DNA from: Ptychodera flava
Taxonomy: Eukaryota > Hemichordata > Enteropneusta > Ptychoderidae
Length of the DNA: 64,000 bases
Direction of reading: 5' to 3'
Assembly (NCBI RefSeq): GCF_041260155.1
Contig: NC_091932.1
Span: 47,486,129-47,550,128 of the forward strand
In this document: positions 24,001 through 36,335 of the stretch, one piece after another
Numbering within the stretch: the stretch's first letter is position 1
How the letters are laid out: every line of letters starts with the position of its first letter
Translations under genes and position numbers: made by a program
The notes under the pieces: generated by a model
Told to the model about the DNA's origin: nothing
Database searches by the model: none
The model's input: the letters and a program-made list of their open reading frames with translations, nothing else

Positions 24001-25870
24001 TTAAAAACGGTAGTAATATCCAGTGCTCGTAAATGCGTGCAAAATTTATTCAGTGACTGTTTACGCAGCAGTCGTAAATACGACTAGGATTTACCACCAC
24101 GTAACAACTGTAAACACCGCATCAATAGTCCATACGAAAATTTTGTGCTGAATCGAGGGAGATAACAATTGCGGTAGAAAAGGTCAGTCCATCATCCGTC
24201 AAAGTTGTTGATCGAAAAATCTTCACTGAGCGCCAACTACATGAGTGGCTGTTATAGTTGTACACGTAGTTCTGTGGGCTTTCCGCTGTCACTTGTTACG
24301 AGCTATGTAATGCTAATGTTCAAAGTGCGTCAAGCTACGAATATTTTCATGTACTGAGTTACAGACATCGGTGAAGTACCGGGTACATTGATTTTGTTCA
24401 AAACCACTGCCTGTTTGTTCCTCGTGTTGTTTTTTGTGTCCCTAACGTCGACTGGCTCTATGTGCGTACAAACATAGCATTCGGGATTAAGATTTCCGGG
24501 ATAAATAGATTTATTCCGCCTCCGACGCAAAGATACACACTGTTTTACATGCGCCACTCCTAGGCCCTGGGATCGATTTCCATACCTTTAAGATGCTTTC
24601 ATATAATTGTGGAATTCGTAATCCTACATTTCCAGTTAATACATTCCAGAACTGATTTTGCTTGAGGAGATCGCTCGCTAAGATATGGCCATGGTATTGC
24701 AGTCCAGGTACTGTCTCTATCAACAACAAGCCTTTTAACCCATGATGCATTGACAGCTTTTACCTGGTTACCTCAATTAATATATTTTACTAATCCTGTG
24801 GCATAATCCGTTTCTAAAAGTACGTCTTTTCTTCTTGATGAAATTGTCAATGGGATTGTTGTTGTTTTTGCAAGTTTTGTTATCCGCTGCCTAGACTTGG
24901 CTGTCTTGTTACAGTGGTAAAACATGGCTTCTTTGCAATAGATAATCACAGGCGGCCGTTGATGGCGTAGTCCTCACCCATTCATCTGCATCATTTGTGA
25001 GCGGATTTAAAACTTACACCAGTGTTCTATACAGTGAGGAATCCTCACCCGGGCAGTTTACAAGGCAAACTACTCAGTGTATCAGGAGTAACTACAACGA
25101 ACGGCTATACCATGTACCCGCTAGCAATTTCTTTACAGCCAGTATATCAGGAGGCGGGCATCGGAATAGAAGGAATGGAAAGGTGGGGCGGCTAATTTGC
25201 AGTCAATGGATCGAGTTTGCTGAATGACCCGTAGGCATCATGAACCTTTTATTAAAAAAACGTCGGCGTACGGGTACTGATGTCATTTCGTTGCTTTCGA
25301 AGGTTTCCTGAAGGGTGGTAAACATGACAAAGACAGTGGTAAGAGAGAGCCTTGAAATTGTATATTGAAGAGGGCAGGCAATGTTTTGTCCCCTCTCTGA
25401 CATTCTTTGTCTGTCAGTATAAAGCGGTTTCTTAAGCTACTCCAAAAAGTGTGTCGAGATACAGAGTATCAAAGTTGTCGACACAGGCTGCAAATACTGT
25501 CACATTTTGTTTCGCTGATAAGTGAAACCAAGTCAAACTCGTGAAGTCGATAAGATTTAATCTAACAAGAACATTGCATTATGGAACATACAATGTGTCG
25601 GCGGACCTTGTATAACTATGTCTTTCAAAACTTTTTTTGTGACAAGACAGAGAAAATCGAATGAAATGTTAACAAAATTTTGGTCGATTGCATCCATGGT
25701 GCCGGAATTTCGTGTGCGCACCGTAATTTCGTTAGCAATAAATATCTTCGATAGTTAGGGGCAAATGAGGCAACAACTACAAGTAGCTTATCTGATGATT
25801 TTAAACCTTTCAGTTGCAATCATGCCAGTTCTCACGTTCGCTACACAAAAATACAAATCATAGTAAAATT
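21061..25870. other. Intergenic, no convincing gene
   Basis: Between the LINE remnant and the 3' end of oxidoreductase gene A I see no conserved coding exon. Open stretches exist: 22623-22979, with a hydrophobic run LLFYIAWILILFPYVLTV; 23382-23717; and 23905-24087, with a signal-peptide-like start MYARFFVLFLSQL. None has good splice sites on both sides or a clear family match. The 23400-23620 stretch faintly recalls the second half of a CUB domain (see findings). Confidence 0.4.
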
Positions 25871-25878
25871 TAATATGC

Positions 25879-25884
25879 TTTATT
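25879..25884 (-). terminator. Candidate polyadenylation signal of oxidoreductase gene A
   Basis: TTTATT on the plus strand gives AATAAA on the minus strand, about 204 bp after the stop codon at 26088. Confidence 0.45.
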
Positions 25885-26087
25885 CCACTGACCATGAAGC
25901 ATAAGTACAGGGAGACGAAAATGAAGATCTCTCTTTTTGTCATGTAAAGGAAAATGCAGTGAAAATAAATAAAGCTAATAGAGTTGGAAAAAATAAAGAT
26001 GTCCAACGATGTATCCTCAAAGCTGTGTGTCTTAAGTTATCTTTCGCGGCAGGTTATGGTAAATGAGCTTAGGTCTCTCAGCATTTC

Positions 26088-29000
26088 TCATTCGACAAGG
26101 CCGAGTCTACATTCTGACGTCACCATCTTTTGGGCCATTTCCATCTTACGTCTGCGTTCGATCTCTTCCTGCGACCAGGGCTTGTAGTTCTTCTTCCATT
26201 CATCCTGTTCGAATAACCGTTCGAAGTGGTCACCTCGCCCGATGCCGATCTGGTGAATAATACGGAGAGTTATGATCAAAATTGCGCAATTTAGAAGATA
26301 CTTCGTTTTAGAGGTCAAAATCAACTGTCAATGGAGACACGCATAGGGCTGTAAGAATTCGAGTACAAAAAGTGCTTGAATTAACATAAAAAAGCATTTT
26401 CACATGTAGTTTCGACGTTCTTGTACCTGTTATGCCAAACGAAACTGTGTCAATGAAGGATATATGAGCGCAAGAGAACACTGCGTCTTAATCATAGATG
26501 GCGCCCTAACGTTGGATAGTAAAAGGTCTATGGATGTAAAGCTTCAACTTGATAAATTTGTTTTTACTTCATCAATAGATTTAAATGATAGTATTGATAC
26601 TTAAAGAATGCGTGGATCAAACGTTTTTATAGCGTTTTATAGCGTTTTGGTTTCTGATATTTGGTGTCACCCTCGTCCATACAATTACTTCCCATCTATA
26701 TATATGCTATTTATCTGAAACGGCAACCTAATGGCAGTATACGTAACTAATCGTAACTATGCTGTTATTTCGAAAACGTTCTTACTGCACGCAGGGGAAA
26801 TATGCTATCATTCTCAGGTGTGGAGGAAAGCTTGCTCTTCAGGCGTGTTTATTCCGAAATCATATCATTATAAACAAAATTACCTGTCTGTTGAGTAAGT
26901 TCTTGATTTTGTTGGTGAATCTGTTTGGATTGTTATCGCCCACGAAGATCTGTTTGTCGGCTCTGACGACCAGAGATCCTCCGAGGTGAAGATCTTCTTG
27001 CAGTTCGCCATGTTTGTATGAGTAGTAAACACCCTGCGGGAAGGCTGTACATTTACAGTCACGTGGATTCATGTCACCTGGTTTGAAGAACTCCGTCACG
27101 CTCATTTTCGGGAATCTGGACAATAAAAAAGAAGTTTTTTTAGCATTATAATTTACTGCCAAAAGCCAATTTGATCTGTAACCGCTGAAATGTCATTGTA
27201 CTTAGTCATTTGTGCTCAAGATGTTGAAGCTTCATTTCCACATGTTCGTTTAAAATATTGGCGGCTGGTCAAGTTTGAATATGTCAAAGCAACTTCATTT
27301 TGATATGACCACACTTGTCTGAAATTGAACATTTACTCAATATTCGCATGTTAGATTTTTAAACAAAAGAAAACAGTTTGCAATCCCAATACTAAGTTCA
27401 TTTTACCACAATATAGTGAGATTATCCTGGACCAACGATCCTAGGTTTTTTTGATTGGCTTGATTAGCTTACCTGTGGTGATTATCCTCGATTGTGACTA
27501 TCATCATGTGTTCCTGCTTCATGAAGAAATCGTTCTTCATAACCCACTCACGTGGTAACTAGTAGTAATACTCCACTGTACCAGTCATTTTGTCTTGGCC
27601 ACCTACAAGATGAATGTAAGGTAACGTTTGAGGGTAGGTATCTTTCTAGGACTTCGTTGATAGAGGGCGCTGGGACAGCCATGTGAGCACCTTCCTCCAT
27701 GGTAGCACAATACATAGCCAATATTGGCGAAGATATGGATATCAAGAAGCGTTTGTATGTTCGGGAAGAAAACTCTTTTATCCATGTATAACAATTAAGA
27801 TGTATTCGAGTGCAAATTGGAATGTACATATCTCAATTACTGATGCAAAGTTCTACAAAGCATTACAATCATGTACCTGTTTGAAATTTTGTAGATTTAC
27901 ATCAACAATTACATAACATACGTTTTGTCTGTAAGTTATGCTCGATATTGCTCTTACTTTCTTTCTCCTTGTCTTGTGGCTTGAGAATCACGACATCACA
28001 GAGGTAGCCCTGTCCCATCTGATAAAGCGCTGACGTTGTGCTAACACGTTCTGAAATACAAAATTGACTGTTGATGAAGTCTTTCCCGTATTTATATCTG
28101 CACTCTCCTCTTAGCTGTACATCACGTTCTCTATTTAAGTATGCAACTTGATTCGTACAGGAGGAAACTTTCGTCGGAATACAGCATTGATCAAGCGTGC
28201 TTCCAGTGCCACATGAAAATGTCAAGTATTCGCTTCAGTTTTAGAAGATAATATATTACGCTCACATAATCAGAGACAAGCATGATTATATCCTATTGAC
28301 ATGGACAGACTTAAAGATGCACTTACCGATCATGAACTTGGACAGTTCTTCGGCGTCAATCGACGGGAAAGTTTTCTTCGGCAGTTCATCGCCGTCGTAG
28401 CGGGCGCACAGCATGTGGCTGAGGGTGCGGACATTGTAGCGGAAGCCATGGATGAAGCCGGAGGCGGCTCGTCTGTCACGTGACTGCATTGAAGTGCCAA
28501 TGAAGAAGAGATCGGAAACAGTCGACTCCCAGTGTTCATCGAGGACAACATATTTGCCTTCGGTGTGTGTTGCTGAAATATAAAATATTATTTGGTACAT
28601 TAATTAACAGTGGTATTGCAGTACAGTGTGTTAAGTCGATCGAAGTTATTTTCTATAAAATTATGCATATGAAATAGTTAATACGTTGTGTAACTATGAC
28701 TTGAGTACAATGGGTTTAAAGTTAACGTGGCTATGTATTATAATCGTCAATTCTGAGTGCTGAACGGTTACCTGGTTTGCAAGTATCGTCAAACATGTCG
28801 ATATTGATGAATTTCCACCCCGTGGCAAGGATGACCTTATCGTAGCCTTTGCTAGTGAACGTGGCAGTGCCCGGTGGGTTCCAGTGTGGCAATTCCATCT
28901 CGAAGGTCTGTGTGATGGTGCCGTCTTCTTCCTTGACGAACTTCTTGGTGTCGCACTGGCGGAGAGCGTGCAAGGATTTCAAGTGGTACATGTCGAGGAC

Positions 29001-30960
29001 GTTGTTGTTGACGGCTCTCAGGTGTCCAACGAAGTGAGAGTCCCACGCCAGCTTGACAGGTGTGCGCGTGCACATGTGAATCATTGCCGCACTGCCGGCT
29101 AAATGGTCAGCGCACTGTTGGTAAAAAAAGGGATGGCGGCATTAAACTGAGTACAGACGCTGCATGTGCAGTAGAGTTCAAATAAGTGTGCTACACTTCA
29201 AATTAAATATTAAAATGATGAACTGTTCAATTCAGACATATAGTGTGATCACTATTCCCCTCCACATTTTCGCTGAGGTTTTGTATGATATATTTTATAA
29301 AACCAAATCCTTACACTGTCACTAATAAGGATTGCACACACGGTTGTCAAAAAGCGCCACCAATATGAGCTACAGATATCTTACCTCAAAGGCACTGTTA
29401 CCGCCTCCAAGAATCAAGACCTTCTTGTTCTCATATTCCTTCAAGTCGAGTGTGTGCTCCTGGTAAGTGTCAGCGTGTTCTATGCCTTCGATGTCTGGGT
29501 TGTGAGGAAGGATAGGTCCCGTACCGACCACCAGTACTTTGCAAGTGAATTTCTTACCGTTCTGGTCGGTGATGGTGAAACGTGAGGGATGTCTCGTATC
29601 CATGGCAGCCTCTCGGTGGACGTTGACGATGTTGGTGTTCAGACGTATTTTCAGGTTGAACTTGTTGGTGAAGTCACGCATGTAACTGAAAAGTAAGAAA
29701 AAGGTCGAAAATCGATCACTTATGTCGCATTGCGCTCATTAATGACCGGGGACTCAGTCAGCAAAGTTTGTTCCTGTCTGTAAGCGTATTATGAATCATA
29801 GCGTTGTGTCTACCAGTAAATTAGGACAAGACGATCTGACACGCATGTTAATTAACTCTTGCGAAAGGAGTTTAATTACTATGAGATAAACCTGACCAAT
29901 TAGCACATAATTGATTATATTCGCCCACGATGCGATTTCAGTATTAGTGAATTCGTTTGTAATTTTTCTTTGTAAATATAGGCTCTCTTCCCTATAAATT
30001 AAACTTTGGATAAAAATCTTCTGTATGAAAGTGTTTTCTATGCCACGATGTTGAAAACCTTACTGATAATAAGGAACTTACTCGACAAGAAGGCCAGCGT
30101 CCGGGAAAAGATCATCTGAGTAGTTGAAGAAGGATATGTCATCTTCGTCACAGAGCAGAGAATTCCAATCATGACGAAGATTGAACTCTCGCTCCTTGAA
30201 GTAGTTGTGTTTCTTGTTGATGGAGATCAGAGTACGATGACGTGGGTATTTCTGGTAGAAGGAACCAACACTGTCGTTTCTCTCGAGTACGATGTAATCT
30301 TTGCCGGCTTTCTCCATGCAATAGGCCATCTGAACACCGGCAGGGCCGGCTCCGATGACGATATATTCATAATCTGGAGGCAAAGTCAGAACATAACTTA
30401 GTAGATCATAAAGGTACAAAGGCCAGCGTGAACACGTTGCGTATATGATTGTCCTAGAAACTTGAGAAATTGCTACGATTCAGAAAGTGAGGCACATGCA
30501 TATGCGATATGAAGTTTCTTAAAGTTTTCTCACTTCTTTTCGGGTAGATCATAATTGCGTGTTTCCGACGAAGAAACGCAGATGTGAATGCACAGCTTTA
30601 CAGTTGCACGAAAAATACAGTGCAATAAGATTGTGAAGACAAAGGAAGATTTCAAATTACCTGTTTTCTCCATGGCTTTCACTTTATGGATTGGTCAATC
30701 TCACGAAGATTTTGAAATCAATCTATGAAAATAAAAAAACGAAACATTCCATTACGACAAAACGATGGTGAATGGGCATATTCACATTATAAGGCGAAGA
30801 CACAGCAGCATCGAACATAGTAGCCGTATACTTAAAGCCATATTCAGTGATTCGAATACGACCGCAGCTCAACCGTATAGACCTAGCACAAAGTAAAACT
30901 AAGTTGTACAGCACTTACCTGGAGCGTATAGCCAGTCACTGTAACATGAGCTTACAGTAG
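26088..30960 (-). CDS. FAD-dependent oxidoreductase, FOXRED2/ERFAD-like, gene A (603 aa)
   Basis: 5' exon about 30919-30960 (untranslated), then 30661-30722 (ATG at 30673), 30082-30373, 29385-29685, 28772-29114, 28327-28572, 27958-28050, 27626-27669 (tentative), 27473-27558, 26884-27115 and 26088-26249. Phases join into one open frame of 603 residues. Residues 12-17 (GAGPAG) are the FAD Rossmann motif, 154-159 (VVGTGP) the second nucleotide-binding strand, 195-202 (GGGNSAFE) the NAD(P)H motif. GFIHGFRYNVRTL (355-367) and ALYQMGQGYLCDV match signature blocks of FOXRED2. The protein starts MEKTDYEYIVIG with no signal peptide and has no KDEL-type tail, unlike vertebrate FOXRED2 (about 680 aa, ER lumen), so a cytosolic flavoenzyme is inferred. 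The substrate is unknown. The hydrophobic exon of gene B was not found here. The 44-nt and 86-nt exon borders rest on frame and homology only. Confidence 0.85.
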
Positions 30961-30985
30961 TGCTTGAAACTTGAAGCCACACAAA

Positions 30986-30993
30986 TATTTATA
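30986..30993 (-). promoter_or_regulatory. TATA box of oxidoreductase gene A
   Basis: TATAAATA on the minus strand lies about 65-70 bp upstream of a good donor (CCAG|gtaagt at 30919), which bounds a short 5' untranslated exon. This places the start site near 30960. Confidence 0.6.
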
Positions 30994-30999
30994 TGCGAG

Positions 31000-32088
31000 G
31001 AACGCCAAAAGGTGACATTTGCATATTCATCTTCAGTTTGAGCCAATCATTATCAAAAACCATCAGTTTGATCATAATTTGCATAAGAAATGTCACGCCT
31101 GTCAATCAAATGTTGTTCTCAGAAGATTGCATGACGACGGGATAGCGTCAATCTTGAAGTGTGGCGAGACAATATTGACAGAAATTATTTACGTTATGAA
31201 ACTCGGTTTTGGTGGCGTTGTGTAACTGCCAACACGACGCAAGGTCAGAAACCTTGAATCAAGGTCACTGTCAAAAATCTCTCATATCTGTCCATGACAT
31301 TATAAAAATTTGTCTCACGTAAATGAGAGACAGTTTATGACAAATGTTTCATGGAAGTTCATGTCCACGTGTGCGCACACTGCTTATTTCCGCAGTGTAA
31401 TTGCTGCCAACCATTGATAAAGTTTTGTCGTTGACACAATGCTGTCACCAATTTCACTCCTCTCACTCACGCTCTTTCTATTTTTTGTACTTTTGAACTT
31501 GAGACAAGGCAGTGTCTGTTCTCCCGTGGCGTACCTCCATAGTTATAATATCATATGAGTCTCGCTTCTATCTCTATGTTACCATGAAAAGTAGCATATT
31601 CAAAAAAAAATCGTCTTTGGTTCTACCATGGATGCAATGCGAGTTTGGCTGTGAAGGTCAACTTCTGTGGTTTGACAGTTGAGTTATACATTAATTTGTT
31701 TGCATCTTCCCTTGACATTGATCGAGATATTTTCTTTATCTGTGACGGGCACACGTGCAAATTTTTACGAGTGATGGTGGGGCGAGGACTGGAATATCTA
31801 TCAGGTTCCTTTTTTTATTTGCGTACAATTCACAGTCCTCTACACAATGGTACGATTTCGTTCCATAAAATGCTGGGGCTACGGCTTGACTTCGGGATGT
31901 GAACGACGGGGCAATTCTCGATTCTTTCTTTCTAACTCAATGATACAATCATGCAGGTAACCATGCTGCAACCTTCTTTGCCGACGACAAAATATCGGAG
32001 CAAGGAGGGACCGTGTTTGCATCATCGCGAAACGTTCAGCCCAGAAAGCAGGAAGCTGGGGACAGCCGCCAATCTGGTCGAACTCGGA
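31000..32088. other. Intergenic, nothing recognised
   Basis: Upstream of gene A. No open frame with family resemblance, no repeat structure seen. Regulatory sequence for gene A may lie here but no motif is diagnostic. Confidence 0.5.
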
Positions 32089-32095
32089 TGTAAAC

Positions 32096-32139
32096 CACAG
32101 TCCCTCCACCCACCGCCACCGGTGTGTGGAGGGACCGTG
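32096..32139. mobile_element. Miniature palindrome, CACAGTCCCTC end (44 bp)
   Basis: Outer arms CACAGTCCCTCCAC / GTGGAGGGACCGTG around a CACCGGTG-like centre. Flanks TGTAAAC (32089-32095) and CGCAAAC (32140-32146) agree at 5 of 7, both differences being transitions, consistent with an aged 7-bp target duplication. Confidence 0.6.
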
Positions 32140-32842
32140 CGCAAACCTTTCTCGGAAAAAAATAGAAGATTATCTGAAGATTATTTGTACATCTGTAAAA
32201 GAGAAACGCGTAGTTTTGTCGATTGGAATTAACTTTGACAAACTTTGACAAGCACAACGATTAACATCCAATTTACTGATAGGCTTATTTGGTATAACAA
32301 TTGTTTTCTTTCAAAGTGTTTCTACACTCGGTCCCTGGACCCGGGCCTCCATGATCACACCTGTTGCAGCTCCCATACAAACCAGATATCTGTAAAAGGT
32401 GTGAACGAGACGCTTAAACCTTAGTGTCGCGGTCACGTTCCGTGTTGCATGTATGCACGCGCCCAATAAACAACCTTCGACGCACAGCACTGTCATTTGC
32501 ATCTGCCTTCCTAATTTTTCGGGTGAAAACGAACATAATTGGAAATAACATGTTTCCTTGTGTCTAATAAAAAAGGACGAAGAACGACTGTTATTGCCAC
32601 CCCATACCAACCGACCATAACCCGACGTGTAAACTCTTCTCAAATCGATTATTTCGTTCGAGTTTTTTCTTTGTGCTTCATAGGTGAAACTGTCGGTGTT
32701 TTTGTTCTTTTCATCGTCACATCACATTGTAGTGACGCCATCACTTGAACTTGTGTTCTGGGTGGACACAGACCGCAGCAAAGAGTTGCCTGTATGAGAT
32801 GAACGCGATACAGAGGAGAATTCACAATCATTTAAGTTCTAC

Positions 32843-32880
32843 CACAGTCCCTCCTCCCACCGGTGGGTGGAGGGACTGTG
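32843..32880. mobile_element. Miniature palindrome, CACAGTCCCTCC end (38 bp)
   Basis: CACAGTCCCTCC...CCCACCGGTGGG...GGAGGGACTGTG, nearly perfect. GTTCTAC flanks it exactly on both sides (32836-32842 and 32881-32887). Confidence 0.8.
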
Positions 32881-32897
32881 GTTCTACCAAACAGATC

Positions 32898-32960
32898 AAG
32901 GGAACCGTCATTATTCATAACCTGGGGGTTGTAGGAATCCTATCTCAAACAGATCCAGAA
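32898..32960. mobile_element. GGGAGCC-type MITE end
   Basis: AAGGGAACCGTCATTATTCA then CCTGGGGGTTGTAGGAATCC, a diverged copy of the terminus seen at 3352 and 20348. No matching right end was identified nearby. Confidence 0.45.
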
Positions 32961-33139
32961 AATTTGAGTTAGCCCATCAGGGTCTGTGGTTAAAAAATAT
33001 GCGTGAGCTTCTGAATAAAATGTTTGAGTGAATGCCGAGGTCACACCGTATTGTTTGCTTAATATCAAATCAATTTTTGGCTCGAGAAATGGAGCCTTAT
33101 AAGGTAAATTTTCAGAAGAAGATGTAAAAAAATATTGTC

Positions 33140-34065
33140 TAGTTTTAAAGGCTAGGCGATACTATCGATAGTATCCGATACAGTCGGATATTTTTGAGAT
33201 GCTACATAGTCGGGATCCAGCCAAAGATGCACAAAATATCGTCGAATTTATAGCCTAGACGATACTAGACAATACTATCAATATTATCCGATACTAGCGG
33301 AAATGTTTGAGGGGCAACATTGTCGTAATCAGCCAGGGATGAAAACAATATCGTTTGGTATTACGGTCTATACGATACTAGACGATAATATCAATAGTAT
33401 CCGATAGTAGGAGACATTTTTGAGATGCAACATTGTCGGAATCGAGCCAAGGATGAAAACAATAATCGTTTGGTACCTAGACGATACTAGACTATACTAT
33501 CAATAGTATCCAGTATTGTCAGGTATTTTTGAGGTGCGACAATGCAAAGAATATTGTCTATTTCTAGAGTCTAGACGATACTAATCGATAGTATCCGATA
33601 CTGTCGGATATTTTTTCGGAGCTACATCGTCGGGATCATGCCAAAGACGTAAAAAATATCGTCTATGGATGCTAGACGATATTATCGACAGTATCCGATT
33701 CTATCGAGTATTTTTTAGGTAAAACATAGTCTGGAAAAAGCCAAAGAAGTTTAAAAAGTATCGTCTAGTTTTAAAACCTAGATGATACTAGACAATACTA
33801 TCGATTCTATCCGATACAATGATCGGATACTTGAGGTGTGACATTGTCGGGATCCAGTCAAGGTGTAAAAAATATCGTTAGACGATTCTAGACGATACTT
33901 AGTATCTCATACTGTCAGGCTATTAGATATTTCTAAGGCACGAATTGTCTGGATCCAGCCAAGAATGATGGAAAATATTTTGTAGTTTTTAGCCAAGACG
34001 ATACCAGAAGATTCAAACCTTAGTATCGATACCAGATGATATATATCCGACATCATTTAAATGTG
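33140..34065. repeat. Satellite array with palindromic core, about 8 monomers
   Basis: Monomers of roughly 100-125 bp share GGATCCAGCCAAGGATG, AATATCGTCTAG, TAGACGATACTAGACGATAC and TATCGATAGTATCCGATAC. The core GATACTATCGATAGTATC (for example near 33160) is a perfect palindrome. Copies are diverged by substitutions and short indels. Two more copies lie apart at 36130-36335. No coding. Confidence 0.85.
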
Positions 34066-34689
34066 CTATGTCGTGCCGTCCCTTCATGATTAAGTGTTGT
34101 CATAAGTCTATATTCAACATTCGTGTCTGTGTAGATACACAGATAAGGGGGTTCTCCTTGTCTGTGGGGATATAAGATCGCTCAGAATGGCCTAGGCGAA
34201 TACCAATACGAATACTCGTAGATTGTACAAGATTACTTTGCCGTTGTAGTTATAGCTTTGTACAAAGAGATGTTCTGTAACGAATTCGAGCCATATTCCA
34301 GAAATCAATTATAATCCATTCAATTGAAAAACCTTATTGTCCACAAAGACAAGTAGAAATTTGCCCTAAGGCTCATCAAATACAATTATTTTTTTTTATA
34401 ACTCATCCAACAGGCGAACCCAATTACAGGATGAGGTTACCCATAACCCACTACCCAATATACAATGAGGAGTAAAGTGCCTTGCTCGAGGGCACAACAA
34501 CATGCTGGAGTCTCGAACTCACCATCCTCCGACAGTGAGTCCGGTATCCTAACCAATGCCCCACGGTGCATGTTATTAAAATAGAACAAATTGCAAGAGC
34601 ATTCTATAGAATGGAAAGTCATTTTACAGTCACTGTGAAAAGGTTAAAACACACACAAGATAGCAACATTGATACAAACATTGAAATAC

Positions 34690-35610
34690 TTGCCAACAGA
34701 AGCAACTAAAAACCGACTAGAAGTTTGAAACATCTACATCGAGTTTGAGTTTAAAATTGACACTGCTGATGGAAAAAAATGACTTTTTGAAGATGTTTTT
34801 CTTTGTACGAGGGACCCGATAACGTTTCCCAGACGGGAGCTTCTGGAAGTAACCATGAAGAGGGTGACTAGAATCATAGACCCTCATTTCTCTTGAGGGT
34901 CAGTGTTAGAATCATTGACAATGTTGTTCGCTTTCCTTTTTACTGCCAAATGGTGAAGGTTTACAAGAGAATTTTGACAACGGTCAATGATGTTTTCTGC
35001 CATTCCCACAATACGATAAGCTCACCTCAGAGTCTGTTTTTGACAGCCAAATTGCCACAATACAAAATGATATTCTAGATTAAAACACTCTCAATGAGGA
35101 ACTTTACACCATCGGTAAAACATTTTGACTCACAATGAACGATTTGAGTTTCCTGAGAAGGTAAAATCTTTGTAGGTACTTTTTGGCCATATATAGTCAG
35201 TATTTTAATGTGAGTTTTCTTCAAGAAATGAACCTACGTATTTGAAACATGAAACAACTTCAACAGATTCATTGTTAATTGTGACAGGAGTAAAATCAGG
35301 GCAAATTTTACGACGAATTACAAGCTCTTTTTTCAACATTAATAGCAAAAAAGCTATCTATGCACCAGTTCTTTAAAATTTCAGCATTAGGAAAATATTC
35401 AGAAAGAGAATCTTCCTTTTGAAGTCATCCAACAAGAGCCATGTCACCAGCAAAGTTCAACAAAAACAAGATATTGCACTATTGCACCGCATGTGATCTA
35501 AATAGAAAATAATTTAGGCGCAACCTTGTGCAGCACTAACATTCAGTACAATTTCATCCGACATGTGGCTAAAACTGTGCATAGCTTTTTTTTCATTTTC
35601 TGAACTTCTA
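34690..35610 (-). mobile_element. LINE remnant: RT palm to C-terminus
   Basis: On the minus strand, with several breaks: DEIVLNVSAAQGC (about 35565-35530; usual GAPQGC), FAGDMALVG (35430-35460; usual FADDMALVG, so a catalytic Asp is replaced), CFKYVGSFLEEN (35217-35260), YIWPKSTYKDF (about 35160-35190), then HPLHGYFQKLPSGKRYRVP (34808-34870) near the C-terminus. Motif order and the LPSGRRYR-type tail identify a non-LTR reverse transcriptase of the kind common in marine animals. It is 5'-truncated and dead. The miniature palindrome at 34875-34905 is inserted in it. Confidence 0.75.
34875..34905. mobile_element. Miniature palindrome, CATAGACCCTC end, inside LINE
   Basis: CATAGACCCTC...GAGGGTCAGTG with a short loop. 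Flanks CTAGAAT (34868-34874) and TTAGAAT (34906-34912) match at 6 of 7. It interrupts the LINE just upstream of its HPLHG motif. Confidence 0.65.
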
Positions 35611-36129
35611 AAACAAATTGTCTGAGAAAAAAATAGTAGTACATTTAGATGAAGATACATTGCTTGCACTCCTGAAACTTAGCAACCCTCGAAACCACTT
35701 CAAGATGATGAAGAGCCACTCAATAAATGAACCAGCTCACAGTCGCCCCTTTGGTGGAGCATATACCCTGGAGCGAGACCAGCGTCTGTGGCTGGAGGGA
35801 CTGATATCAGCTTTACTGTGATAAACCACTCCGGTTTCAGGTGAAAGGTCACTCTTTTGCTGAAAAGCATTCAATTTATGAGTACATTCGGTGCATCATT
35901 TGAAGACAATGCTGATTAACAAGTTTCTTATTGACAACTGATTTCACGTGATTTTGGTTTTGGCGGGTAAGACATCTCTAGGATGCACTTGAACATTAAA
36001 ACTGTCTCGAGACATATCTTAATGTTCCTTGTCACTCTGCCGCCGTCATACCGTAATGTCATATAAACTTTTGCCTCTAAAAATGCAACTTTGTAGGGTT
36101 CCTCTTCTAAAGGTGTAAACAAATATAGT

Positions 36130-36335
36130 CTATTTTAAGGCCTAGACGATACTAGACGATACCATCGATAGTATTCCGCACTATCGGATATTTTTGAGGT
36201 GTGACATCGTCGGGATCCAGCCAAGGATATACAAAAATATCGTCTAGTCTTATGCTTAGACGATACTAGACCATAAAATTGATTGTATCCGATACCATCG
36301 GATCTTCTTGAGGTGTGACATCGTCGGGAGCCCGC
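36130..36335. repeat. Detached satellite copies
   Basis: Two further monomers of the 33140-34065 satellite (GGCCTAGACGATACTAGACG, CATCGATAGTATTCCG, CGTCGGGATCCAGCCAAGG), separated from the main array by about 2.1 kb that contains the LINE remnant. Same orientation as the array. Confidence 0.8.
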
